From Promethearchaeota archaeon (GTDB lineage: Archaea; Asgardarchaeota; Lokiarchaeia; Sigyniarchaeales; SOKP01): a stretch of 64,000 bases of DNA. The stretch spans positions 1 through 64,000 of the forward strand of contig JAHLWS010000030.1 of the NCBI GenBank assembly GCA_019057795.1, written 5' to 3'. Shown here piece by piece: positions 34,092 to 42,971 of the stretch. Positions within the stretch are counted from its first letter, which is position 1. Every line of letters begins with the position of its first letter. The position numbers were made by a program, and so were the translations under genes. The notes below the pieces were generated by a model that was given only the letters and a program-made list of their open reading frames with translations, was not told where the DNA came from and did not search any database.

Positions 34092-35146
34092 ATTTCAACA
34101 ACCTTTTGACCATCAATACCCAACCCTCCCCAATATCTTAGAAATTTAGTCCCCCACTTAATTTTTGGTACTAAAAACTCTTCATCTAATGCTTGTTTAA
34201 CCGAACCGTATATTATATTGGCTCCAGATAAAGTTGACAACACCATTGTACCTTGTATTCTAGGATTTGACTCTAATAAAATAGGCATTCCATTTTCTTT
34301 TTCTTTAAATTGAAATCCAAAGGCATATTCCAGATTTATTTTATCACTCAGTTTTTGAGTAAATTCAATTATATCATCTCTTTTTTCTGTGATTCCAAGA
34401 AAAGTAATTCCAGATCTAATTTGTTCTCTTTTTCGTGGAATTATTATAGTCATATTGTTTTCTTTTCTTAACACATCTACAGTAAATTCTGCGCCTGGTA
34501 AAAATTCCATTATCATTACAGGTATAAATTCATTACCTAATTCTGTATGAAGTAAATCTAAATTTGTGTGAATTCCTGTAGGTTTTTGCGTGTAAAAATC
34601 ATCTTTAGATTTGCTTTTCTTAGAAAGCACCCTAAATCCTCTCATACCATTACCTAAAGGATACTTTATTACCACATTATTTTCTGGATAATTATAGGAT
34701 TTTACTTTTTTAGTCAAATCATTCCAATTACTTACTAGATCACATTTAGGCACGGGTAAATTAATTTTTTCTGCTTTTTTTATGAGTTTATATTTATCAT
34801 TTGCGATATTTATAGCTTCATTATCAGAAATAGCTATTTTTATCCCTTCTCTCTCAAAAACTTCCTTGTATTTAGATAGTTTATCTAATTCTTTTGTAAC
34901 TTGAGGTAAGATAACATCAACCTTTTCTTTTTTAGAAATACTAATGAGATCACTAATAAATGTTTGTTCAGATGGTTTTTTTATTTGATAAAATTTATCA
35001 CAAAGATATTTACCTATTACTCCTTCTCTTATATCTACTCCAATGGTTTTGATCTTCCGTCCCTCATAATTATTATGCAAAGAATAAAGTGTTCCTCGTA
35101 TACCAGGGGCACCTGCTCCAGTTATTAACACAATTATATCTTCCAT
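34088..35146 (-). CDS. ATP-grasp ligase of the carbamoyl-phosphate-synthase-like (PylC/CarB) type
   Basis: A 352-residue ATP-grasp enzyme. It has an N-terminal pre-grasp Rossmann domain (VLITGAGAPGIRGTLYSL), the nucleotide-binding segment NNVVIKYPLGNGMRGFRVL, the IMEFLPGAEFTVDVL motif, and the metal-binding end PILLESNPRIQGTMVL near 293-308. Such enzymes form amide or peptide-like bonds via an acyl-phosphate. In carbohydrate loci they often attach amino acids or make small precursors. It is immediately followed by a PHP hydrolase with a 4-base overlap. The product is unknown; this pair is not a standard polysaccharide module. Confidence 0.85.
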   Translation of the reverse strand: MEDIIVLITGAGAPGIRGTLYSLHNNYEGRKIKTIGVDIREGVIGKYLCDKFYQIKKPSEQTFISDLISISKKEKVDVILPQVTKELDKLSKYKEVFEREGIKIAISDNEAINIANDKYKLIKKAEKINLPVPKCDLVSNWNDLTKKVKSYNYPENNVVIKYPLGNGMRGFRVLSKKSKSKDDFYTQKPTGIHTNLDLLHTELGNEFIPVMIMEFLPGAEFTVDVLRKENNMTIIIPRKREQIRSGITFLGITEKRDDIIEFTQKLSDKINLEYAFGFQFKEKENGMPILLESNPRIQGTMVLSTLSGANIIYGSVKQALDEEFLVPKIKWGTKFLRYWGGLGIDGQKVVEI

Positions 35147-35392
35147 CTTATTATCTCCAAGATAGCTTTATATAAAATTTATTACCTATGATCCTACTAT
35201 TAAATATTGCCCAGAATTATAATTAAAACTTTGTTCATTTAATTTTTTATTTAGAAAGTATAAGCTTTTTCAAAGAGTAAGGAGTTTGAATGAGCAACTA
35301 TCTGATAGATAGAAAGAATGAGAAATCTAAAATTTCAATACTGATTCCTTGATTAAACTGAAGTCATTTTAAAACGTTTCAAAAAAATGATT

Positions 35393-36184
35393 TTAAAAAA
35401 AGACTTTTAAAATAGTTCCTGCTGCTCTGTAAAAATATTCTAAGATATTACTAAATAATCTACTTTTTCGAGTTTTTATTGCTTGAATAGGTATTTCTTT
35501 TAGCTTTTTCTTATTTCTAATTACCCTTATCAATTGCTCTTGAGTGTAAGTGAATTTGCTCTCAATTGGTAGCTGAGCTATCTCTCTAGTAAAAGCTCTA
35601 AAACCTGTCGTAGTATCATAAATATTTTTTCTCAGAAGTAAACTCAGAACTTTTGCAAAAAAATGGTTACCTAATTTCTTACCAATGGATCCAGAGTAGA
35701 TTCCTTTACCGAATCGTGAGCCTAATACAAGGTCATATCCTTCAATAATACCTTCAATCATTTTTGGAATGTATTTAGGAGGATATTGCCCATCAGCGTC
35801 GATATGAACAATGATATCTGCTTTCAAATCTCTACAAATTTCCATTTCCTTTCTAAAAGTATGGGCGAGCCCCATATGACATCCATTTGAAAAGAAGAGT
35901 ACACCATTATCTTTTGTTATCCTTTCTGTCTTATCTACACTTCCATCATCGACTACCATGATCTGATATATATAATTGGTATTTTTCATCACAGTTTTTA
36001 TTTCATTAATAACCGCTCCAATACTACCTTCCTCATTATAGGCGGGTATAGTTATAACGACTTTCTTATTTGATGGGATCGCACTAAATTTATTTATAAT
36101 CTTTTCTTGTTCAATATCTTCTAGATTAACTCGATCTTTTAGGATAGATTTTTGTGTGGTTTGGTTAATTCTCTTTGTTTCCAT
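35393..36184 (-). CDS. Glycosyltransferase family 2, dolichol-phosphate-mannose-synthase-like
   Basis: GT-A enzyme (263 residues). An N-terminal extension of about 38 residues precedes the family start KVVITIPAYNEEGSIGAVINEI. Further motifs are YQIMVVDDGSVDKT, DIIVHIDADGQYPPKYIPKM (the DxD site) and DLVLGSRFGKG. This profile is that of enzymes that load a sugar on a polyprenyl phosphate carrier (Dpm1/GtrB-like). It lacks the C-terminal membrane pair found in some relatives. It could make the lipid-linked donor used by the GT-C-like proteins at 25 and 37.5 kb, which is an inference from the usual pairing. Confidence 0.9.
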   Translation of the reverse strand: METKRINQTTQKSILKDRVNLEDIEQEKIINKFSAIPSNKKVVITIPAYNEEGSIGAVINEIKTVMKNTNYIYQIMVVDDGSVDKTERITKDNGVLFFSNGCHMGLAHTFRKEMEICRDLKADIIVHIDADGQYPPKYIPKMIEGIIEGYDLVLGSRFGKGIYSGSIGKKLGNHFFAKVLSLLLRKNIYDTTTGFRAFTREIAQLPIESKFTYTQEQLIRVIRNKKKLKEIPIQAIKTRKSRLFSNILEYFYRAAGTILKVFF

Positions 36185-36466
36185 TATTCTCAGGATTTTT
36201 ATTTTTTTGGTAAAAAACTACCTATTCCGTCCTTACCTAATAGCTAATATAATAACTACTTTATGAAACTAATGATATTTAGGATAGTTGAAATTTTATA
36301 GTTTTGTCAATGGATAATATTATGTTTCTTTTCTTTATAAAAGTTAACTTAAATCTATATGTATACTGAAAATGCATTTGAAGTTTTACACCAAATTGTT
36401 TTTGAAATCCTTATATTATTATTAGAATAAGTGACTAAATTAATATAAAAAAGAGGAAAAATAGTT

Positions 36467-37054
36467 TTATTTTTTCATTACTAGCATTAAATATCTTCCA
36501 AATCCATCTTCAGTTAGATATTTTAAATTATAATACTTAAATTTAAGATTCTTTAACAGATTTTAGCATACTTTCTATATTGATTTTTATGTATATCATC
36601 AAGTATAACTATACTTCCAGTGTGAGCTAGATTAAGAACTTTAATAAGATTTTTTTTTCTAACTTCCATATTTCCAAGATCATAGAAAATAAAATCAAAA
36701 ATAGGTTTATTTTCTTTATTAAACTCTTTCCAGGTTAGTAGATTTTCAGTGTTGAGATTATGCATGTTTAAAAAATTATTTGTTTTTTCTAACCATTCAG
36801 ATGAGTTGTCTATTGACCAAACTGAGAATTGGTGTTTTGTTATTTTTAAATGAAAACGAGCTAAAAACGAGCTAAAACCTGAACCTAAATCTAAAAAACT
36901 TTTAGGTTCTAAAATATATAAAATAGAAATAAGAAATATAGATAACTTAAATGAAATCGCCATACTTTCATTTGAGACTTGTGAAACATATTGATTATAA
37001 AATTTTTGTAATTTTGGAGTGAAAATTTCAAGATATTTAATATCCCAATTTCAT
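36467..37054 (-). pseudogene. Frameshifted SAM-dependent methyltransferase
   Basis: The best open piece (36553-36963) holds the SAM motif FLDLGSGFSSFLARF and the end of the fold (IFYDLGNMEVRKKN, SIVILDDIH). Upstream the frame continues (NWDIKYLEIFTPKLQKFYNQYVSQ) but reaches TGA at 37051. One extra A in the AAA after the ATG at 37052-37054 explains this, since deleting it gives M-N-W-D-I-K. Downstream a second shift near 36550 leads to YYNLKYLTEDGFGRYLMLVMKK and TAA at 36467-36469, a natural methyltransferase ending. Two small indels therefore separate it from a normal gene of about 195 residues. Confidence 0.75.
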
Positions 37055-37101
37055 TTCTTGGTCGTTCTTTGCTATTTGTTTCTGTTTTGTAAGATTTTGT
37101 A

Positions 37102-37128
37102 CCGTTTTATTCTCAGAATATAAAACGG
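37102..37128. repeat. 9-bp inverted repeat hairpin
   Basis: CCGTTTTAT (37102-37110) and ATAAAACGG (37120-37128) pair perfectly across a 9-base loop that is itself partly self-complementary. Confidence 0.7.
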
Positions 37129-37147
37129 AAGATTAAAATTTTTTAAT

Positions 37148-37178
37148 GGTTTGTCTTCTGAAGACAAACCTTTTTTTT
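37148..37178 (+). terminator. Perfect 11-bp hairpin followed by eight T residues
   Basis: GGTTTGTCTTC (37148-37158) and GAAGACAAACC (37160-37170) are exact complements around a single T, followed by T8. On the plus strand this has the form of an intrinsic terminator, yet no plus-strand gene ends nearby, so it may belong to a lost gene or element. Confidence 0.45.
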
Positions 37179-37247
37179 GTTCCTTTCTTACATGAATTGA
37201 TTTTTTTATGAAGGGTTACTAAAATTTTGAAGGGTTATTACTTTTTT

Positions 37248-37397
37248 TTTCTTAGTAGTTGAAATATCAAAATTGTTTTTTCTATGTATTGAATATAGAC
37301 ATTCTAATCATATTTTCTAATTTTTTAAATTGAAATTTAATATGATATTTTTTTTGTAGTATATTTACATTACTAAGAAAATAAAACTACTAAGAAA
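37248..37397. repeat. 150-bp segment bounded by 13-bp inverted repeats
   Basis: TTTCTTAGTAGTT (37248-37260) is the exact reverse complement of AACTACTAAGAAA (37385-37397). The interior has no coding capacity, and a further copy of TACTAAGAAA lies just inside the right arm. This resembles a miniature inverted-repeat element, but I see no target-site duplication, so the call is tentative. Confidence 0.35.
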
Positions 37398-37542
37398 CCA
37401 TTAAAAGAAAAAAACCCCTTAGAAATTTTTAATAATAAAATCCCAAAAATCTAAAGATTAAAAAAACCATTAAAGCAAATTTAATTTACTATTAGAGCTT
37501 TAGAATGTTCTAAAAATTAAATTCAGAATAAAGCATAGATGT

Positions 37543-39462
37543 TTAATATATTTTCCATATCAAAAAATGATGAGTTGCGAAAACGGGTTCATATGATTCT
37601 GATTGCTGTAGAGATTGGATTAATGGCCAATTATTTACTCCGCCTGGCTCAAATGTTTCTTTAATAGTTATAATATATTGTACATTATAAGAGAGCAATG
37701 TGTTAAAGTCATTCCCCTCTCTTACATCTAATTCCCTTATAGATATAATTAACTCATTTATCGGATCCGTTTGAGTAAAATTGAAAAAAGTAAAACGAAG
37801 AAGAGCATCTAATGAAAATTTTGTATTTTCATAAACGTAATTAGGAGTGATAAGACCATAAAATAAGGGTAATCCAATTTCGACAGGTCCACTAAAAGTG
37901 GGTAGAAATCCCACGCCCCCAATTCTTTCAGAGATATAACGATTGGAAACAAAAATTAATCCATCAATATCTTCATTTTGAAGGTATTCTATAATTTCGA
38001 TTTCTTCATCGGTTAAATATCTATTTTCCCATGGATAGGGACTGTTACTCCTATCAAATCTACCTGTTTCTAAATTTATTACCGAATTTGCTAAAATTGA
38101 AATTGTTAATGCAATAATCCAGACTCCTTTTTTCAATTTATGGGGATCAAAAGAAACTCGTGAAAAATTTAGATTATTATAATTATTAACTGTAAAAACA
38201 GACAAAAATAAGATTAAAGAAACAAGCAAGAATAAGAATGCACCCCAAAGTACAATTTTTGAATAAAATTCGAACCTTAGAAGGTAATAACCCATTAATG
38301 AAAATAGAAGGAGTATTGGGAAGATCCATTCTAATTTTTTGGAAAAGCTTGATATATAATTTTTAACGTAAATTAGACCCTGTACAGAAAATATAATTAT
38401 AATAGGTAAAAATACGACTATTGCATAAAAGGTAGTAAAAACGAAAAATAATAAGGGTATAAGAAAAAGAAGTAGATAATAAAAGCTGTCTGTTAATTCG
38501 TGACTGGTATTTGTAGGTTGTATTTTCTTTTTTTTAGATTTAAAAAATAGATTAAAATTATCGAATGTAAAAGTTAATTTATAGACCGTTATTAATACAC
38601 CAAACGGGAAAAAAATGGTAATTAATCCTACTGCATACCCATAATAAAGACTTAAAAATATGCTTATGTCGATAAAATTGGCATCACTACTATAACCATA
38701 ACGGTCTAAACCAAAAAATTCGAACCCAAAGAAAAATACGAGTATGCTTAGCGGAATAATCAAAAATACAGAGAGATGATATAATTTTTTATATTTTCGA
38801 ATAAGTAATGTAAATATTATGAATATTATCGTTATTACTGTATTCATCCAAAGTCTGTGAGCTAATGCACCAACCAAGAGGATTAAAATCACGAAGATTG
38901 TTGTTTTAAATTTGATTTTGGCACCCTTTTGTAAGATTTTTAAATTTAAATTTAAAAGAACAAGCATGACAATAGTTATAATAATTCTAGTACTCACGGT
39001 CATTGCGAAATCTTGAATTGCATTCGGGGATAACAAAATAGCAGCTACAAATACAAATCGGCTCCATTCTTCTTCGAATAGTCTATTTCCGAGATTTCGA
39101 GAGCTTTTATAGATAATTATGATGAGTATAATATCGAAGGCTAATATCGCTTCAGTTATACCAAATATACCAAATGAAAAAAAGTTCAGAAGGCTTATTA
39201 AAAAGGCAAGGAACATGGGAACGCCTACTGCTCGATGAGAAAAAGGATAATACCCAAAATAGGAAAAGGGGGAGATTAACCACGTATTATCAGAAAATAA
39301 TGCCCCATCTCTAAGAGCATTTGCCATCCACATCACTTGAAATGCGTCTACTCCATATATGAGCGGGTAAGTGGTTAAAGGAATAATAATTGCCACTAGA
39401 ACAAGGACAAGGTAATAAAGGCTGGTTTTTTTTATAGTAATTTTCTTAAATCTGTAGTTCAT
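37543..39462 (-). CDS. Large multi-membrane GT-C-like protein (paralogue 2)
   Basis: A 639-residue paralogue of the 25090-27039 product, with the same plan: about 12 membrane segments, an external loop after the first one (LIYGVDAFQVMWMANALRDGALFSDNTW, Asp39), and a C-terminal extracellular domain (DEEIEIIEYLQNEDIDGLIFVSN, GGVGFLPTF). Function as a GT-C glycosyltransferase is inferred from topology. The start codon lies 4 bases after the stop of the beta-helix gene, whose TGA is part of the Shine-Dalgarno sequence TGAGGAT; the two are translationally coupled. The 5' third is almost identical in DNA to paralogue 1, while the rest is clearly diverged. Confidence 0.65.
   Translation of the reverse strand: MNYRFKKITIKKTSLYYLVLVLVAIIIPLTTYPLIYGVDAFQVMWMANALRDGALFSDNTWLISPFSYFGYYPFSHRAVGVPMFLAFLISLLNFFSFGIFGITEAILAFDIILIIIIYKSSRNLGNRLFEEEWSRFVFVAAILLSPNAIQDFAMTVSTRIIITIVMLVLLNLNLKILQKGAKIKFKTTIFVILILLVGALAHRLWMNTVITIIFIIFTLLIRKYKKLYHLSVFLIIPLSILVFFFGFEFFGLDRYGYSSDANFIDISIFLSLYYGYAVGLITIFFPFGVLITVYKLTFTFDNFNLFFKSKKKKIQPTNTSHELTDSFYYLLLFLIPLLFFVFTTFYAIVVFLPIIIIFSVQGLIYVKNYISSFSKKLEWIFPILLLFSLMGYYLLRFEFYSKIVLWGAFLFLLVSLILFLSVFTVNNYNNLNFSRVSFDPHKLKKGVWIIALTISILANSVINLETGRFDRSNSPYPWENRYLTDEEIEIIEYLQNEDIDGLIFVSNRYISERIGGVGFLPTFSGPVEIGLPLFYGLITPNYVYENTKFSLDALLRFTFFNFTQTDPINELIISIRELDVREGNDFNTLLSYNVQYIITIKETFEPGGVNNWPLIQSLQQSESYEPVFATHHFLIWKIY
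39064..39363 (-). repeat. Near-identical tract shared with 26641-26940
   Basis: Counterpart of the repeat inside the first GT-C-like gene. It is the same orientation, ungapped, with about 16 differences in 300 bases, 12.4 kb away. Direct repeats of this length could recombine and delete the DNA between them. Confidence 0.8.
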
Positions 39463-39466
39463 ATCC

Positions 39467-41332
39467 TCATTCCTTTCTCTTCTTTAGTGATAATTTAGGG
39501 ATAAAAAATTTGATGTTTTTCCTTTTAATAAAAAATACTAATTTAATTAGGATTATTGACAATAAAGCTATTATAAAAATAATAGCCGCAATTAAAAAAA
39601 CATCAGGATAGTCTGTATCATCAGTAAATTTTTCATAAATAGCGCCAATTCCATTACCCTCTAAGATATTTCCTGTGATTACATTAAAAGTGCTTTCTTC
39701 GAGATATATACCATATTTTTGGTTATAACTAGCGGAATTTTCTATTAATTTATTATAGTGAGAAGATAAAAGTCTAAATCCATGCTGGGTGTTATTATTA
39801 GCGGTGTTATTTGTAAAAGTGTTAAGATTGGAATAGCGGAGAGTGAATCCGTTGAGATTTCCAGTGGCTAGATTTTCTGTTAGAGTATTGTTATATGAAG
39901 AACTTAGGTAAAAACCGAGATAAGTATTATTAATCACCTCATTGCCTGAAATGGTATTGTTATCAGATGATTCAAGAGAAAATCCATGTCTGTTATCTAT
40001 TATGATATTTGCCGTCAAAATATTAATGTAAGAACAATTTAACGTCAAACCATTGGTATTTCCAGTCGCGTTATTAGCGATTAATGTATTATTAAAGGAA
40101 TTCTTGAGGTAAAATCCGTATTGGTTATTGTAAGCGGTATTATCTTTTAATCTTCCGTGAGTTACATTCTCTAAATAAAATCCATAGTAGTTATTTAATT
40201 TACCGTCGTTAACGGTTACGTCTCTGATAATAAAATGAAGATTGGTATTCTTAATATGAACTCCATGCCCTATTGTAGCATAAATTTTATAATTTTCAAT
40301 AACATAGGGATCATTTAAACTACCGTCCCCTATAAATTTATTTTCTATAGCAGTTTGATGAAAATCTAAGTTTCCATCAATATGAAGGAGGAACTTAACT
40401 ATCACCTTAATAGTGTTTGAATCTATTTCTCCGTTTATATTAAATGCCTTCATATAAAATTCATAAGTTCCAGGAGATAAATCTGTAATGTTATATTCCG
40501 TTACGGTTAATCCTTCAGCTAAAATCTCAGCATTTTGATATAGTGTATAATTGTCGGCATTTTGCGAAATCGTCCAGGTTAAGGTGAAGGTTCCGTCTGT
40601 GTCGAATTCACCAGCGTCAGATTCTAAAAAAAAAGTTTCTGGACTGTATTTAATGTCTAATATTATATTTCCCACGCAATCCACTTCAAAAATACTTCCT
40701 AATTCATTAAAAAATAACGTGTTTCGCGTAATATTGTTGTAGTTGCTGTTATCTAAATAAATTCCATATTCTAAATTACTATTAGCAGTACTGTTGGCGA
40801 GTGTATTATTATTGGAGTACCAGAATCGAAAGCCATGTAAATTGTTAATTGCCACGTTATTACTGAAGGTGTTATTATCCGAATTTACGAGGAGAAACCC
40901 CGCGAGGTTATTATCTGCTGTATTATTTTTTAATATTCCGTTAGTCACGTTGTAGAGATAAAATCCGTGATAATAATTTGAACGACCATTTGTTATGGAT
41001 ACATTTCTAACGATGAAATGGAGAGTAGTATTTCGAATTTCTATTCCGTGCTCGGATATAGCACGAATAGTATAATTTTCAATGATATAAGGATCGTTAA
41101 GACTTCCATCTCCACTAGATGCCTTAGCAGCAAGCATACCATTGCCATCAATAAATATTGATTCATCAAATGCCGATATCTTTGGTATCTTTGAATTGTG
41201 ATAAAAAATATCTTCATTAGAAGCCATGTTAACTCCTAAGAACCTAGGTGAAATGAGAAAAAGAAGGTATCCTCCAATTAGCATGCTATAGATGAGAGTA
41301 AATAAAATAACACATGTGTTTTTATTATGCAT
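39467..41332 (-). CDS. Surface-anchored parallel beta-helix (NosD-like) repeat protein
   Basis: This 621-residue protein has an N-terminal hydrophobic signal/anchor (about 8-28), two NosD-type right-handed beta-helix units and a C-terminal membrane segment (about 577-602) followed by a basic tail. It is thus likely displayed outside the cell and anchored by its C-terminus. The two units start alike (GDGSLNDPYIIENYTI near 74-89 and GDGSLNDPYVIENYKI near 335-350), showing an internal duplication. Between them lies a fibronectin-III-like domain (about 236-314). The coils carry many N-x-S/T sequons (NNNTLANST, YNNITRNT), so heavy N-glycosylation is likely. Beta-helix proteins bind or modify polysaccharides, or act as surface layers; which applies is unknown. 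It is coupled to the GT-C-like gene downstream. Confidence 0.82.
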   Translation of the reverse strand: MHNKNTCVILFTLIYSMLIGGYLLFLISPRFLGVNMASNEDIFYHNSKIPKISAFDESIFIDGNGMLAAKASSGDGSLNDPYIIENYTIRAISEHGIEIRNTTLHFIVRNVSITNGRSNYYHGFYLYNVTNGILKNNTADNNLAGFLLVNSDNNTFSNNVAINNLHGFRFWYSNNNTLANSTANSNLEYGIYLDNSNYNNITRNTLFFNELGSIFEVDCVGNIILDIKYSPETFFLESDAGEFDTDGTFTLTWTISQNADNYTLYQNAEILAEGLTVTEYNITDLSPGTYEFYMKAFNINGEIDSNTIKVIVKFLLHIDGNLDFHQTAIENKFIGDGSLNDPYVIENYKIYATIGHGVHIKNTNLHFIIRDVTVNDGKLNNYYGFYLENVTHGRLKDNTAYNNQYGFYLKNSFNNTLIANNATGNTNGLTLNCSYINILTANIIIDNRHGFSLESSDNNTISGNEVINNTYLGFYLSSSYNNTLTENLATGNLNGFTLRYSNLNTFTNNTANNNTQHGFRLLSSHYNKLIENSASYNQKYGIYLEESTFNVITGNILEGNGIGAIYEKFTDDTDYPDVFLIAAIIFIIALLSIILIKLVFFIKRKNIKFFIPKLSLKKRKE

Positions 41333-41641
41333 TTTAATTCTTGTTATTTTTTAATTGATATTTGAAGTCTAATTATCGTAATTATGATTCTTTTATTACC
41401 TCTTATGATGTCTGTAACTTTATTATTTGAATAATCATTATTTCTATAAATAACTACTTGTCTTATATTTAAATTTTATAATGAACATCCTAACAAATAT
41501 ATATTACTTTTTTATAAGTCTATTTTTAGAAATATGTTAGTTCTAGACCAATCATTTTAAAAAAATTAAATTATAAGGAAATAATTAGTCAATTTCTCTG
41601 AGATCATAAATTTAATTAGTTATAGTAATATATAAATTATT
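41333..41641. other. Divergent intergenic region
   Basis: It separates the beta-helix gene (minus) from the FAD oxidoreductase gene (plus). The sequence is very AT-rich with many TATA-like words; I see no coding remnant or structured repeat. Confidence 0.5.
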
Positions 41642-42943
41642 ATGCCCGATTTAGTTGTTGGAGCCGGTCTTGCGGGGCTATATAAAGCTTATAATTTATT
41701 GAAAGACGGTCATGATGTTGTTATATTGGAAAAGAAGAATTATATGGGAGGTCAATTACATACAATCAAATATGAAATTGAAAATGAAGTTTATTTTTTT
41801 GATATAGGCCCACATGTACCTCCGAAAAATCATAAGGTTTGGAATGATTTATGCGAAAGATCGAATTCTATAAATATGCCGCTACCATTAAAAGTATCTA
41901 TTAGCCTGAAACCAAAACTAAATTTAGTTTTTCCACCAGATTTGAATACTTTAAGAAAAATAAGAGTGATTGATATTCTTAACCTAATTAAGTTTATTCC
42001 TTTTTATTTATATTCTTCAATATTTAAGATTAAAGAAAAAAATCTTCAAGATTCATTAATAAATTCATGGGGATTAAAATTTTATCAAAATTATATATAC
42101 TACTTTATCTCGAATTTTTGGAAATCAGAACCTTCGAATATTTCTAAAGAATATAAGGCAAGATTTTCACCACCCAGTTATAAATATATAATTCAAAAAA
42201 TATTGGAATCTAAGGATTCAACACAAAAAAATGATAAAAATATAAATATATTTCCTTATCCAAAATATGGATGCGAAGGAGTTATTAATACTTTAAAGAA
42301 CGACATTATTGCGGATAATGGAATTATTAGAACCAATACTTCAATAACAGATCTAAGGATAATTGATGGTCAAATTGAAGTGAAATATATCCAGGAAAAA
42401 AATTCCTTTACAGAAAAATATGATAATATATATTGGGCTGCATCAATTTCAGACCTCATTCAAATTTTAAATTTCGAACATTATAAAAAATTAGAATACC
42501 GGGCATTACTCACTGTAAATGTTAGTATTAATAGAAAAGATTTGCTTGGGGATAAAATACATACTTCATATATCATGATACCGAATATTGTTTTTCATAG
42601 AGTATATGAGCCTAATAAAATCAGTCCTTATATGGCTCCAAAAAATAAAACTTCTGCTTGTTTAGAGATAACATTAGATAAAAGAATTAATAATCCAAAG
42701 GATTTAGTAAATAAATCTTTAAAACAATTTTGTTCTTTGTACAACTTAAAAAATTCAGAAATAAACCATTTAGGAAATGTATATTGCGAGGAAGCGTATC
42801 CTTTACTATTTATAGACTACAAAAAGGATTTTAATCGTTTGAAAGAAGAGTTAAAAATGAAAACTTCAAAAATCTCTTTAATTGGAAGAACAGGTCAATA
42901 TTTTCCTTATAATATTGATAAAACTCTAGATTCTATTTTATAA
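41642..42943 (+). CDS. FAD-dependent amine-oxidase-like protein (protoporphyrinogen oxidase/UDP-galactopyranose mutase-like)
   Basis: The 433-residue flavoprotein starts with the dinucleotide-binding motif LVVGAGLAGLYKAYNLLKDGHDVVILEKKNYMGGQ (GxGxxG plus the ribose-binding glutamate) and has a second FAD contact near the end (ISLIGRTGQYFPYNIDKTLD). The middle GCEGVINTLKNDI corresponds to the G-x-x-x-L/I helix region of amine-oxidase-like enzymes. In polysaccharide loci such proteins act as sugar mutases or desaturases. The substrate is not visible from sequence. The gene lies alone on the plus strand, tail to tail with the rhamnose operon (28 bases). Confidence 0.8.
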   Translation: MPDLVVGAGLAGLYKAYNLLKDGHDVVILEKKNYMGGQLHTIKYEIENEVYFFDIGPHVPPKNHKVWNDLCERSNSINMPLPLKVSISLKPKLNLVFPPDLNTLRKIRVIDILNLIKFIPFYLYSSIFKIKEKNLQDSLINSWGLKFYQNYIYYFISNFWKSEPSNISKEYKARFSPPSYKYIIQKILESKDSTQKNDKNINIFPYPKYGCEGVINTLKNDIIADNGIIRTNTSITDLRIIDGQIEVKYIQEKNSFTEKYDNIYWAASISDLIQILNFEHYKKLEYRALLTVNVSINRKDLLGDKIHTSYIMIPNIVFHRVYEPNKISPYMAPKNKTSACLEITLDKRINNPKDLVNKSLKQFCSLYNLKNSEINHLGNVYCEEAYPLLFIDYKKDFNRLKEELKMKTSKISLIGRTGQYFPYNIDKTLDSIL

Positions 42944-42971
42944 CATATTGGGAAATTAACATTATTTTATT

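Larger units (their letters stand above)
37055..37542. other. Intergenic region with several inverted and direct repeats
   Basis: No gene. It contains a hairpin at 37102-37128, a hairpin followed by T8 at 37148-37178, a 10-base direct repeat TGAAGGGTTA at 37209 and 37229 (20 bases apart), and a 13-base inverted repeat bounding 37248-37397. This density is unique in the window. It may be the scar of a small mobile element. Confidence 0.5.

Noticed and set aside
37055..37542. CRISPR array
   Set aside because: The repeats are a 10-base pair of copies and inverted repeats; there is no regular series of identical repeats with unique spacers and no cas gene in the window.
41642..42943. N-terminal half of the split glf gene at 48345
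   Set aside because: This gene is a complete flavoprotein with its own C-terminal FAD motif, so it is not the missing half.
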